DNA of 64,000 nt from Acidimicrobiia bacterium (GTDB taxonomy: Bacteria > Actinomycetota > Acidimicrobiia > Spongiisociales > ZC4RG35). Each line of letters begins with the position of its first letter. The first letter of the stretch is position 1. Below the pieces are notes generated by a model, which made no database searches, was not told the DNA's origin, and saw nothing but the letters and a program-made list of their open reading frames with translations. Positions 1 through 8,059 of this stretch are shown in pieces. Both the position numbers and the translations under genes were made by a program. The stretch lies in assembly GCA_017577575.1 (NCBI GenBank), contig PKRG01000005.1, positions 62,001 to 126,000 of the forward strand. The letters are read 5' to 3'.

Positions 1-51
1 CGGGCCGTAGTACGTGTGCACGCCGGCGAGTTGCAGGATCGAGTCGCTCAC
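1..51 (-). CDS. livF: Branched-chain-type ABC transporter ATP-binding protein LivF, N-terminus only
   Basis: Only the first 17 codons are inside the window (MSDSILQLAGVHTYYGP). The GTG start overlaps the stop of the livM-livG gene by four bases (GTGA). The reading 'LQLAGVHTYYGP' is the usual opening of LivF, the second ATPase of branched-chain amino acid type importers, and LivF is the component still missing after LivH, LivM and LivG. The gene continues leftward out of the window. Function is inferred from this short stretch and from position. Confidence 0.75.
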   Translation of the reverse strand, partial: MSDSILQLAGVHTYYGP

Positions 52-1892
52 TGTGTCACCTGCCTCATGTACGCCGCCAGCACCTCGGGGCTGGAACGGA
101 CCTCCTCGGGGCTGCCGGTCACGAGCTCGGAGCCGTCGACGACCACGGTCACCCGGTCGGCCACTCCGAAGGCCACGTCCATGTCGTGCTCGATGAGCAT
201 CAGGGTCACACTCTCGGGCATCTGCCGGAGGATGTCGATGACCTGGGCCGCCTCGCCGGGGGCGAGCCCCGCCGTGGGCTCGTCCAACAGCAGGATCTCG
301 GGCTCGGTGGCCAGGGCGAGGACGATCTCCAGCAGCTTCTGCGCTCCATAGGGGATCTCGCCGGCGGGCTCGCCGGAGTACGCCTCGAGCCTCCACGATG
401 CGAGGAGATCCCGAGTCCGCTCCCGGAGCTCGGGATCGCGCTCCAGGTCCCGGAGCTCGTATCTCTTGCCGGCCCCGGCGGCGACGGCGAGGAGGACGTT
501 CTCGTGGACCGTCAGCCGGCGCATCAGGTTCGTGATCTGGAAGGTGCGGCTGACCCCCAGGCGGGCGCGCCGGTACTCCGGCCACTTGGTGACGTCTGTG
601 CCGAGGATCGACACGGCGCCCTCCGTCGGCCGCAGCTCCCCGGAGATGAGGCGGAAGAGGGTCGTCTTGCCGGCACCGTTCGGGCCGATGATCGCCCGGC
701 GTTCTCCCCGAGCGATCGTCAGGTCGAGCCTGTCGACGGCGGCGACGCCGCCGAAGTAGCAGGACAGTCCCCGGGTCTCGATGGCCGGTTGGGCGTCTCG
801 GCCCGGATCCGGGATCGGAGCCACATCCGTCCGACCCGCCTCCAGGGACGCCAGGGCCGTCTCCGACGCCCTCTCCAGTCGTTCCTCCTCGTCCGACTCG
901 TCGCGGTCCGCCACAGGACCCTGGCGGCCGAGGCGACGGCGGACCCTCCTGCCGAGGCTGGCCAGCCCTTCGGGCAGAAAGAGGATGACCACGATGTAGA
1001 CGACACCGAGCGCCAGCATCCACCTCTCCGAGTACTGGCTGACCAGCGTCTCGAAGGTGATGAGGAAGCCGGCGCCCACCGCCGGGCCGACGATCGTGCC
1101 TGCCCCGCCGAGGATCGTCACCAGGAGTATCTCGGCGCTGACCGGCCAGTCGAGTACGTCCGGGTTGACGAACTCGATGAGGTAGGCGGACAGCACGCCG
1201 GCGATCGACGCCAATGCGGCGGAGACCGTGAAGGCAGCCACCCGGTAGGCGCCGACCCTGTACCCGAAGGCTGCCATCCGGCTCTCGCTCTCCCGGGCTC
1301 CCACCAGCACCCGGCCGAAGCTGGAACGCGTGTACCAGCGGAGCACCAGGTACACGACGACGAAGACGGCCAGCGCCAGCAAGTAGAAGCCGTTGGTGGA
1401 CCGGACGACCTCCGGCAGGGTGTCACGGCCGATGTTGGCGATCCCGTTGTCGCCGCGGGTGAGGCTCACCTGCTGGAAGGCGACCGCCCACACCGCCTCA
1501 CCGATCGCCAGGGTGAGGAGGAGCAGGTAGATGCCGCGGGTGCGCAGCGTGAGCATGCCCGTCACGAGGCCGAGCACCGCCGCCCCCAGGATGGCGACGA
1601 CGAGGACGGTACCCGCCCCCCATCCCCAACGGGTGATGCCGAGACCGACGACGTATGCGCCGAGGCCGTAGAAGGCGGCGTGCCCGAGTGACGGCATGCC
1701 GCCGAAACCGAAAACCAGGTCGAACGCCATCGCGAAGATCCCGAGGATGAGGATCCGGGTGGCGACGAAGACCGTGAACGACGACCCGATCCAAGGGAGC
1801 AACGCCAGGACGGCGACCAGCAGGACCGCGACAGCCAGCCTCACCCAGGTCCGGCGCCGTGCCGTCGTCATGCCCGAATCCCGCTCGCTCAT
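48..1892 (-). CDS. livM: LivM permease fused to LivG ATPase (branched-chain-type ABC importer)
   Basis: A single 614-residue frame. Residues about 15-315 form a LivM-type inner-membrane permease with many hydrophobic segments and the family stretch GGMPSLGHAAFYGLGAY. A charged linker (about 316-365) follows, then a complete LivG ATPase with Walker A GPNGAGKTT at 403-411 and Walker B ILLLDEPTAGL. These two subunits are normally separate. The ATG start is chosen because it overlaps the livH stop by four bases (ATGA); the open frame extends further upstream but only antisense-like, Arg-rich sequence lies there. LivM, LivH and LivF would form the channel and motor for the lipoprotein encoded upstream in the operon. 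Family members import branched-chain amino acids, urea, amides or aromatic acids; the catabolic neighbours suggest the ligand here is the substrate of those enzymes. Confidence 0.9.
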   Translation of the reverse strand: MSERDSGMTTARRRTWVRLAVAVLLVAVLALLPWIGSSFTVFVATRILILGIFAMAFDLVFGFGGMPSLGHAAFYGLGAYVVGLGITRWGWGAGTVLVVAILGAAVLGLVTGMLTLRTRGIYLLLLTLAIGEAVWAVAFQQVSLTRGDNGIANIGRDTLPEVVRSTNGFYLLALAVFVVVYLVLRWYTRSSFGRVLVGARESESRMAAFGYRVGAYRVAAFTVSAALASIAGVLSAYLIEFVNPDVLDWPVSAEILLVTILGGAGTIVGPAVGAGFLITFETLVSQYSERWMLALGVVYIVVILFLPEGLASLGRRVRRRLGRQGPVADRDESDEEERLERASETALASLEAGRTDVAPIPDPGRDAQPAIETRGLSCYFGGVAAVDRLDLTIARGERRAIIGPNGAGKTTLFRLISGELRPTEGAVSILGTDVTKWPEYRRARLGVSRTFQITNLMRRLTVHENVLLAVAAGAGKRYELRDLERDPELRERTRDLLASWRLEAYSGEPAGEIPYGAQKLLEIVLALATEPEILLLDEPTAGLAPGEAAQVIDILRQMPESVTLMLIEHDMDVAFGVADRVTVVVDGSELVTGSPEEVRSSPEVLAAYMRQVTQ

Positions 1893-2743
1893 GCCTCGGT
1901 CCCGAACAGGCCGCGGGGACGGAACGACAGGAACAGCGCCACCGGGGCGTAGAGGGTGAAGAGGGCGAGCTCGGGGAACCAGAGCTTGCCGTACTGGTCG
2001 ACGAAGGCGACCAGCAACGCGGCGATGAAAGCCCCTTTGACCGATCCCAGGCCGCCTACGACCACGACGACGATCGACAAGAGCAGTATCCGGAATTCGT
2101 TGCCCACCGCCAGCCCGATGAACGAGCTCCCCAGCACGCCCGCCAAGGCGGCGAGGGCGGTGCCGATGCCGAACACGAGCATGAACAGGCGCGGGACGGC
2201 TACGCCGACCGTCTGGGCGATCTCGTTGTCGTCGACAGCCGCCCGCACCTTCGCCCCGATCTTGGTCCATTTGAGTAGGGAGCCGATGGCGGCGGCCACG
2301 ACGAGGCCGACCACGATCACCGCCAGGCGGAACTTCGGGAACACGACCCCGGCGAACTCCACCGACCCGGCCAGCCACTCGGGTGGCGGCACCAGCAGGG
2401 GGTTGCCGCCGTATCGCATCAGCATCACGTCGCCGATGATGAACGCGAACCCGATCGTGACCATGATCTGACCGAGCTCGTCGTTGCGGACTCGGTGCAG
2501 CAGGACACGTTCGAAGACGATTCCCACGGCCGTGGTGACGGCCACGCCCACGAGCAACCCCACCCAGAAGTTCGAGGACCGGGTGGCGATGTCGTAGGAG
2601 AGGTAGCCGGCGACCAAATAGAAGCCGCCGTGCGCCAGGTTGAGGGTCCTCATCAACCCGAACGTGATCGTCAGCCCGCTCGCCAGGAGGAAGAGCAGCA
2701 TCCCGAACGAGAAGGCGTTGAGTGCGATTGCGACGTGTCTCAA
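1889..2743 (-). CDS. livH: Branched-chain-type ABC transporter permease LivH
   Basis: A 284-residue polytopic membrane protein with the LivH signatures ASGLTITFGLMRTLNLAHG near the N-terminus and a Gly-rich GGLGSVKGAF segment near residue 235. It pairs with LivM to make the transmembrane channel of a high-affinity periplasmic/lipoprotein-dependent importer. Its stop overlaps the livM-livG start by four bases, and it follows the solute-binding lipoprotein gene after a 100-base gap, so the order is binding protein, LivH, LivM-LivG, LivF. The transported compound cannot be read from the permease itself. Confidence 0.93.
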   Translation of the reverse strand: MRHVAIALNAFSFGMLLFLLASGLTITFGLMRTLNLAHGGFYLVAGYLSYDIATRSSNFWVGLLVGVAVTTAVGIVFERVLLHRVRNDELGQIMVTIGFAFIIGDVMLMRYGGNPLLVPPPEWLAGSVEFAGVVFPKFRLAVIVVGLVVAAAIGSLLKWTKIGAKVRAAVDDNEIAQTVGVAVPRLFMLVFGIGTALAALAGVLGSSFIGLAVGNEFRILLLSIVVVVVGGLGSVKGAFIAALLVAFVDQYGKLWFPELALFTLYAPVALFLSFRPRGLFGTEA

Positions 2744-2843
2744 TCTCTACACCCGAGGTCGCTGGCGTCGTGTGTCACGGTGTGGCGCCCTCCGGGGCAC
2801 CGTCCGGGCGCCACACCGCGTTCTCCATCTGCTGGATCCGGTC

Positions 2844-4211
2844 TCAGTCGTCCCAGGTCCCGACCAGGTCCGTCAGCAACGGAAGGGCCAGGTACTCGTC
2901 GGGGTCGTAGGTCCAGAACTGGCCGACGTCGGGGATCGTCTCGATCACCGCGTTGACCCATTCGCCGTCGACCTCCTGCACCTCGCGGATGTAGACGTTG
3001 TAGACGGCCTGGTGGTAGTCGTCGAAGCGGACCGGGCCCCGGGGGACGGTGAGCTCGACCGACGCGATGGCATCCCGCAGCACCTCGGGATCGCGGGCGT
3101 CGTCTCCCGCCTGCTCGAGCGCCGCCTCGAGCACCATCGCCGTGGCCCATCCCGACTCGGACCCGTACCCGGGCACGGTCCCGATGTTGTCCATCGCAGC
3201 GACGAACTCGGCGTTCTCCGGCGTGTCCAGGGCGGCCGAGTAATGGAGGGAGGTGATGATCCCTTCACCGGCTGCGCCCATCTGCGGCAGCAGAGCCTCG
3301 TCGGTCAAGCCGCCGATGCCGATCAGCGGCGTCTGCACTCCGATGCCCCGGTACGCCTGCACCAGGCGGGTCGCATCCTGCCCGGGAGCGAAGGCGGCCA
3401 CGACGTCGGCGTTGGTGTCGATCTGCTGCATGACAGGCACCCAGTCCTCGGTGCCGAGCGGCGAGTAGATCTCCTGGATCACGTCACAGCCGGCGTCTTC
3501 GTAGGCACGGGCGAATCCGCCGGCGGACTCCCACCCGTATGCGTAGTCCAGGGCGACGATCACCGCGGTGCCGTATCCGAGCTCGTTGCAGGCGTAGTCA
3601 CCCAGCGGCATCGCGTCCTGGGACCCGGTGTAGTTGATGCGGAAGATCCAGTCACTGGCGTCGTGCTGGGTGAGCCCGTCGGCGCCGGCGATAGTGATGA
3701 TGAACGGCACCTGGGACTCGTTGATGTACGGGGCGATGCCGTACGCCACGCCGCTGTGGACGATGCCGAACATGAAGTCGACTTCGTCCTGTTCGACCAG
3801 CTTGCGCACCTTGGTGCTCGACTGGTCGACGTCGCTGGCGGTGTCCTCTTCGATGATCTCGATCGTCCAGCCGGCGAGCTGTCCCCCCTTCACTTCCTCG
3901 ACGTAGTGGCGGAAGCCGGCGTTGACGTCGACGCCGAGCTGCGTGTAGGGGCCGGTCTGAGGGTTGAGGGCGCCGACCTTGAACACCCGGTCGCCTTCGG
4001 CGGCGTCCCCGCCGGTGTCCCCGTCGTCCGGCCCCGTGGCTTCGGTCGAATCGGCAGCCGTCGTGGCAGGCGGTTCGGTCGCCGCGGTCGACGTTCCCGT
4101 GTCTTCGGTCCCCGTCGTCGAACCCGAACCGCAGGCTGCCAGCAGCAGAAGAAGCGCCAGGACCAGCGCGCCTCTGATACCCACCGTCCTCCGTGTACCT
4201 CTCTTCACCAT
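2844..4211 (-). CDS. Solute-binding lipoprotein of a branched-chain-type ABC importer
   Basis: A 455-residue secreted protein. Residues 1-26 are a lipoprotein signal peptide (positively charged start, Leu-rich core, lipobox LAAC with the lipidated Cys27), followed by a Thr/Glu/Ala-rich tether to about residue 75 and then a periplasmic-binding-fold type I (LivJ/UrtA-like) domain starting KVGALNPQTGPYTQLG. The start at 4211 is preceded by a good ribosome site (GGGAGG), unlike the upstream in-frame ATG at 4304. It delivers ligand to LivH/LivM-LivG/LivF. It lies 128 bases after the hydroxylase genes and is probably co-expressed with them, so its ligand may be the N-heterocyclic or aromatic compound that operon degrades; this is inference. 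Confidence 0.9.
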   Translation of the reverse strand: MVKRGTRRTVGIRGALVLALLLLLAACGSGSTTGTEDTGTSTAATEPPATTAADSTEATGPDDGDTGGDAAEGDRVFKVGALNPQTGPYTQLGVDVNAGFRHYVEEVKGGQLAGWTIEIIEEDTASDVDQSSTKVRKLVEQDEVDFMFGIVHSGVAYGIAPYINESQVPFIITIAGADGLTQHDASDWIFRINYTGSQDAMPLGDYACNELGYGTAVIVALDYAYGWESAGGFARAYEDAGCDVIQEIYSPLGTEDWVPVMQQIDTNADVVAAFAPGQDATRLVQAYRGIGVQTPLIGIGGLTDEALLPQMGAAGEGIITSLHYSAALDTPENAEFVAAMDNIGTVPGYGSESGWATAMVLEAALEQAGDDARDPEVLRDAIASVELTVPRGPVRFDDYHQAVYNVYIREVQEVDGEWVNAVIETIPDVGQFWTYDPDEYLALPLLTDLVGTWDD

Positions 4212-4339
4212 GATTCCTCCCGGCCTGTTCGGTGCCCTCTCGGCAACCTCGACGATCCCATGTACCTGCGCTGTGTCGGCGCTACACCGTCGGCCTCCTC
4301 CCAACCCTTCTCACGACACATCTCTCCCGCGAGCGGACC

Positions 4340-7087
4340 TCATATCCCCGACCCGACGGCGACGCCTCCGGCTCGCAGGAGCTCCCGGAGGGCGGAGGGG
4401 ATCACCGGCACCCGGTGGACGCGGACGCCGGTGGCGTGACGGATGGCGTTCAGGATCGCCGGCGCGGTCGGGATCAGGGAGTGCTCCCCCACCCCTTTCG
4501 CCCCGTACGGCCCCTCGGGGTCGTGGGACTCGACCAGGATCGTGCGGATCTCGGGAACGTCTCCGATCGTGGGGATCAGGTAGTCGTGGAGGTTGGCGCT
4601 CCGTCCGGGCACGTACTCCTCCATCAGAGCGAGGCCGATGCCCTGGGCGATGCCTCCTTGGATCTGGCCCTCTACCAGCGAAGGGTTCACCGCCCGCCCG
4701 ACGTCGTGGGCGGCCGTGATCCGGATCAGCTCGACCGTCCCCAGCTCCAGGTCGACCACCAGCTCGGCCAGCTGTGCTCCGTAGCCGTAGACGGCGTAGG
4801 GGTTGCCCTGTCCGAGCTCGTCCAGCGGGCTGGTCGGAGGGTCGTAGGTGGCCTGCTCGACGGCCACGAAGCCGTCGGAGTCGGCGGCCAGGCCGGCGAG
4901 ATCGACCGTCGAGGTCTTCCCCCGGTCGTGGACGACGAGCTGGCCGTCGCGGATTTCCAGCGCCGCATCCTCGGAGGCGCCGGCCACGGCGAGGAGCTTG
5001 CGGCGCAGCTGGGTGGCCGCCAGGTAGGTGGCGTTCCCCGAGATGAAGGTCTGACGTGACGCCGAGGTCTTGCCGGCGTCCGGCGTCTGGTCGGTGTCGG
5101 CGCTCTCGCAGCGGATGGCGTCCAGGGGAACTCCCAGGGCATCGGCGCAGATCTGGGACAGGACCGTGCTCGAGCCCTGGCCTATGTCCATGGCGCCCTG
5201 GAACAGCACCACCTCGCCGCTGGCACGCAGGCCGACCTTCATGGTCGACGGGTTGGGAAGCGACGTGTTGCCGCACCCGTACCAGGCGCCGGCCACGCCC
5301 ACTCCCCGACGGAGCCGGTCGTTGGAGGCGTTGAACGCCGCCGCCTCCTCCAGGGCCTCCTCCCAGTAGGGCTTGAGCGCCTCGAGACAGTCGCGGTAGC
5401 CGAGGCCCCCTTCCAACACCTGGCCGGTGACGGTGGCGTCGCCGGGCGTGAGGGCGTTCTGCAGCCTGAACTCGAGGGGGTCGATGCCCAGGGCATCGGC
5501 GGCGACGTCGAGCATGCACTCCTGGGCGATGGCGGCCTGGGGGACTCCGAACCCCCTGAACGCGCCCGCCGGCGGCCCGTTGGTGTGGACGGCGGCGGTC
5601 AGCGCCCGATAAGCGTCGTACCGGTACGGGCCCCCGGCGTGGATGGGCACGCGGTTGGCGACCGTCGGCCCCCAAGAGGCGTAAGCGCCGGTGTTGAAGT
5701 CCCCGCGGAAATCCATGCCGAGCAGGCGGCCCGTCTCCGACACCCCGAGACGCACGTGGATCCTCGCCGGGTGACGTTTCGTGGTCGTCTCCATCGACTC
5801 GGGCCGCGTGTACCTGATCCGGACCGGCTGGCCTGTGCGCCATGCCGCCAACGCCAGGAAGGGCTGGATCGACAGGTCGAGCTTGCCCCCGAACCCGCCA
5901 CCGACCGCGGTCGGCACCACTCTCACCGACTCGGGCTCGATCCCCAAGATGGCGGCGATGCCGTCACGGTCCATGTAGGGCGTCTGGGTGGTGACGTGCA
6001 CGACGAGACGGTCGCCGACCCGGTAGGCGTAACCCGCCTCGGGTTCGATGTAGGCGTGCTCCACGAACTGGGTCTCGAAGTCGCCTTCCACCACGACGTG
6101 CGCCGATTCGAGCGCAGCGGCCACGTCGCCCTTTTCGACCCGCCCTTCGACGAGGATGTTGCCGTCCCGGCCACGGTGCAGCTCCGGAGCGCCGGGGCGA
6201 CGGGCGTCGTCGACGTCGAGGACCGGCGGTTTGGGCTCCCACGAGATGGGGAACTCGGCTACTGCCTGCTCGAGGACGTCGGGTGCGCCGACGATCATCG
6301 CCACCGCCTCTCCCCGATAGCGGGCCTCGGATTCAGCGAAGACGGGCTGGTCCTCGAAACCGGGCAGCACCCCGAACTCGTTGCGACCGGGCACGTCCCT
6401 GGCGGTGCAGACGTCGACCACGCCGGGATGCTCCTCCAGGAACCTCCCGATGTCGCCGATCCGGAACCCGGCGAAGGGGTGGGGCGAGCGCACGACTGCG
6501 ATCCCGAGGCATTCCTTCGGGGCGACGTCGTCGCCGTAGCGTGCCTGGCCCCGCACCCGCTCGATGCCGTCGACACGCCGCACCCGGGCACCGACTGCCT
6601 TGCCTGGGGGAGGCGACTCGGCCCCGCCGAGATCCCTCCGGCCCGCCCGCTTCACTGCTTGGACGATCTTGCGGTACCCGGTGCACCGGCACAGATTCCC
6701 GGCGAGCCCCGTGAGGATGTCGTCCTCTGTGGGCTCGGGCGACTCCCGCAGGACCTTCACCGCCGAGACGAGGATCCCGGGGATGCAGAAGCCGCACTGG
6801 GCGGCCCCTTCGTCGAGGAAGGTGTCCTCGAGAGCCTCGAACTCGGGGGTGTCCAACAGCCCCTCGATGGTCACCACCGTCCGCCGCTGGACGCTGCCCG
6901 CCAGGGTCGTGCAGGCGTTGGCCGGCTCGCCGTCGACCAGGACCGTGCATGACCCGCAGTCGCCGGCTTCGCAGCCGATCTTCGTTCCGCTCAGCCCGAG
7001 ATCCTCGCGGAGGACGTCGCTGAGCCGCCGGGTGGGCTCCGTCTCCACGGAGACCTGGGTGCCGTTGACCGTGAGATCGAGCTTCAT
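4340..7087 (-). CDS. Xanthine-dehydrogenase-family hydroxylase, fused 2Fe-2S and molybdopterin subunits
   Basis: A 915-residue fusion. Residues 1-155 are the small FeS subunit: Cys39, 44, 47 and 59 for a plant-type 2Fe-2S cluster and Cys98, 101, 133 and 135 for the second cluster. Residues about 165-915 are the molybdopterin subunit, with GGGFGGK, GAFRGFGVPQ, a TSASRQT stretch and the C-terminal GVGEHS carrying the catalytic Glu. The CO dehydrogenase loop AYxCSFR is absent, so this is a hydroxylase of an N-heterocycle, purine or aldehyde rather than CoxL. Start: ATG at 7087 overlaps the preceding stop (ATGA) and sits ten bases after GGAGG. Together with the FAD subunit encoded just upstream it makes a complete cytoplasmic enzyme. 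Neighbouring enamidase points to nicotinate-like substrates. Confidence 0.9.
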   Translation of the reverse strand: MKLDLTVNGTQVSVETEPTRRLSDVLREDLGLSGTKIGCEAGDCGSCTVLVDGEPANACTTLAGSVQRRTVVTIEGLLDTPEFEALEDTFLDEGAAQCGFCIPGILVSAVKVLRESPEPTEDDILTGLAGNLCRCTGYRKIVQAVKRAGRRDLGGAESPPPGKAVGARVRRVDGIERVRGQARYGDDVAPKECLGIAVVRSPHPFAGFRIGDIGRFLEEHPGVVDVCTARDVPGRNEFGVLPGFEDQPVFAESEARYRGEAVAMIVGAPDVLEQAVAEFPISWEPKPPVLDVDDARRPGAPELHRGRDGNILVEGRVEKGDVAAALESAHVVVEGDFETQFVEHAYIEPEAGYAYRVGDRLVVHVTTQTPYMDRDGIAAILGIEPESVRVVPTAVGGGFGGKLDLSIQPFLALAAWRTGQPVRIRYTRPESMETTTKRHPARIHVRLGVSETGRLLGMDFRGDFNTGAYASWGPTVANRVPIHAGGPYRYDAYRALTAAVHTNGPPAGAFRGFGVPQAAIAQECMLDVAADALGIDPLEFRLQNALTPGDATVTGQVLEGGLGYRDCLEALKPYWEEALEEAAAFNASNDRLRRGVGVAGAWYGCGNTSLPNPSTMKVGLRASGEVVLFQGAMDIGQGSSTVLSQICADALGVPLDAIRCESADTDQTPDAGKTSASRQTFISGNATYLAATQLRRKLLAVAGASEDAALEIRDGQLVVHDRGKTSTVDLAGLAADSDGFVAVEQATYDPPTSPLDELGQGNPYAVYGYGAQLAELVVDLELGTVELIRITAAHDVGRAVNPSLVEGQIQGGIAQGIGLALMEEYVPGRSANLHDYLIPTIGDVPEIRTILVESHDPEGPYGAKGVGEHSLIPTAPAILNAIRHATGVRVHRVPVIPSALRELLRAGGVAVGSGI

Positions 7088-7923
7088 CGTCGGCATGCCT
7101 CCATGAGCAAGCGCCTGACCATCACGACGCAGGCCTCCCGCCGATACTCGGCGGAGCCCCGTATGTCGTCGATCGGCGAGAGCTCGACGAGGTCCTGGGG
7201 GCCGATCTGATCGACCAGGCTCTCCGAGAGCTCTTCGCCTCTGAGGTCTCGTTCGAGTTTCGAGAGCCGCTTGCCGGTCGGGGCGCAGGAGGCCACCGCC
7301 AGCCTGATGTCTTCGACCGTTCCCGCCGGCGAGAGGCGCACGAGGCTCGCCACGGACACGATGGAGATGACGAGATGGGCGCGCGAGCCCAGCTTGGAGA
7401 AGCCGGCCACGCCGTCGGCGGGGGGCACGGGGATCTCCACTGCCGTCAGCAGCTCCCCCGGCTGGAGCGCCGTCTGCCGCGGCCCCAGCAAGAAGTCGCT
7501 CAACGACAGCCTGCGTTTGCCCTGCACGGAGGCGAGCTCGACCGAGGCATCGAGGGTCAGGAGCGGAGGTACCCCGTCTGCCGCGGGCGAGGCATTGCAC
7601 AGGTTCCCTCCCACCGTGCCCGCGTTCTGCACCTGGCGGGCGCCGATCGTGCCCGCCGCCACCTGCAGCCCACGCAGCGCTTCCGGGAGCCCGGGATGGG
7701 ATCGGATCTCGCTCCACGTGGTGAGGGCGCCGATCCGCACGATGTCGCTGCCGACCTCCACCCCGCGCAGCTCGTCGATGCCCGAGATGTCGAGCACCCT
7801 CTCCGGAAGTGAGCGCCCGACGTGGGCCGGCAGGACGTCGGTCCCGCCGGCGACGACGAGCCACGAGTCTTCGCCGAGCGCCTGGAGCGCTGCGTCGAGC
7901 GTGGTGGGCGCCAGGTAAGCCAT
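7084..7923 (-). CDS. Xanthine-dehydrogenase-family FAD-binding (medium) subunit
   Basis: A 279-residue FAD subunit. It has both FAD motifs of the family: AGGTDVLP at 25-32 and the TIGARQVQNAGTVGGNLCNASPAAD-type region at 92-116, here split around TVGGN. It passes electrons from the molybdenum and FeS centres of the partner polypeptide to NAD or another acceptor. The stop overlaps the start of the FeS-molybdopterin gene by four bases, so the two are translationally coupled. It is preceded by a 136-base gap that contains an operator-like repeat, suggesting a second promoter inside the cluster. Confidence 0.92.
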   Translation of the reverse strand: MAYLAPTTLDAALQALGEDSWLVVAGGTDVLPAHVGRSLPERVLDISGIDELRGVEVGSDIVRIGALTTWSEIRSHPGLPEALRGLQVAAGTIGARQVQNAGTVGGNLCNASPAADGVPPLLTLDASVELASVQGKRRLSLSDFLLGPRQTALQPGELLTAVEIPVPPADGVAGFSKLGSRAHLVISIVSVASLVRLSPAGTVEDIRLAVASCAPTGKRLSKLERDLRGEELSESLVDQIGPQDLVELSPIDDIRGSAEYRREACVVMVRRLLMEACRR

Positions 7924-7964
7924 CTTCAGCCGTTCATGCCATATCGGGGCCGTCCAGCAGATGC

Positions 7965-7989
7965 GTTCTCATATTGCGAACAGCGTTCG
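7965..7989. promoter_or_regulatory. Candidate IclR operator upstream of the hydroxylase genes
   Basis: The core GTTCTCATATTGCGAAC (7965-7981) is an imperfect dyad: the arms GTTCTCA and TGCGAAC match at six of seven positions. A second GTTCG half-site begins exactly 20 bases after the first. The same layout, with 18 of 25 positions identical, occurs upstream of the iclR gene at 13216. It lies 42-66 bases before the FAD-subunit start codon. Binding by the encoded IclR protein is inferred, not shown. Confidence 0.55.
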
Positions 7990-8059
7990 TATCGCATCGA
8001 TTGTGATGAGGCCACCTCTCTTTGTCAACTGCCTTTGTGAAGCGGGCGAGGAGCTTGCG

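Noticed and set aside
186..1691. Long plus-strand open frame opposite livM-livG, and many similar long antisense frames across the window
   Set aside because: They are Arg/Pro/Ala-rich shadows caused by high GC content, with no ribosome sites or family motifs.
4212..4339. Third IclR site before the binding-protein gene
   Set aside because: A CTGTTCGG stretch occurs, but neither the dyad partner nor the 20-base half-site spacing is present.
4340..7923. Carbon monoxide dehydrogenase (CoxMSL)
   Set aside because: The domain set fits, but the large subunit lacks the AYxCSFR active-site loop of true CO dehydrogenase; the loop here is GAFRGFGVPQ.
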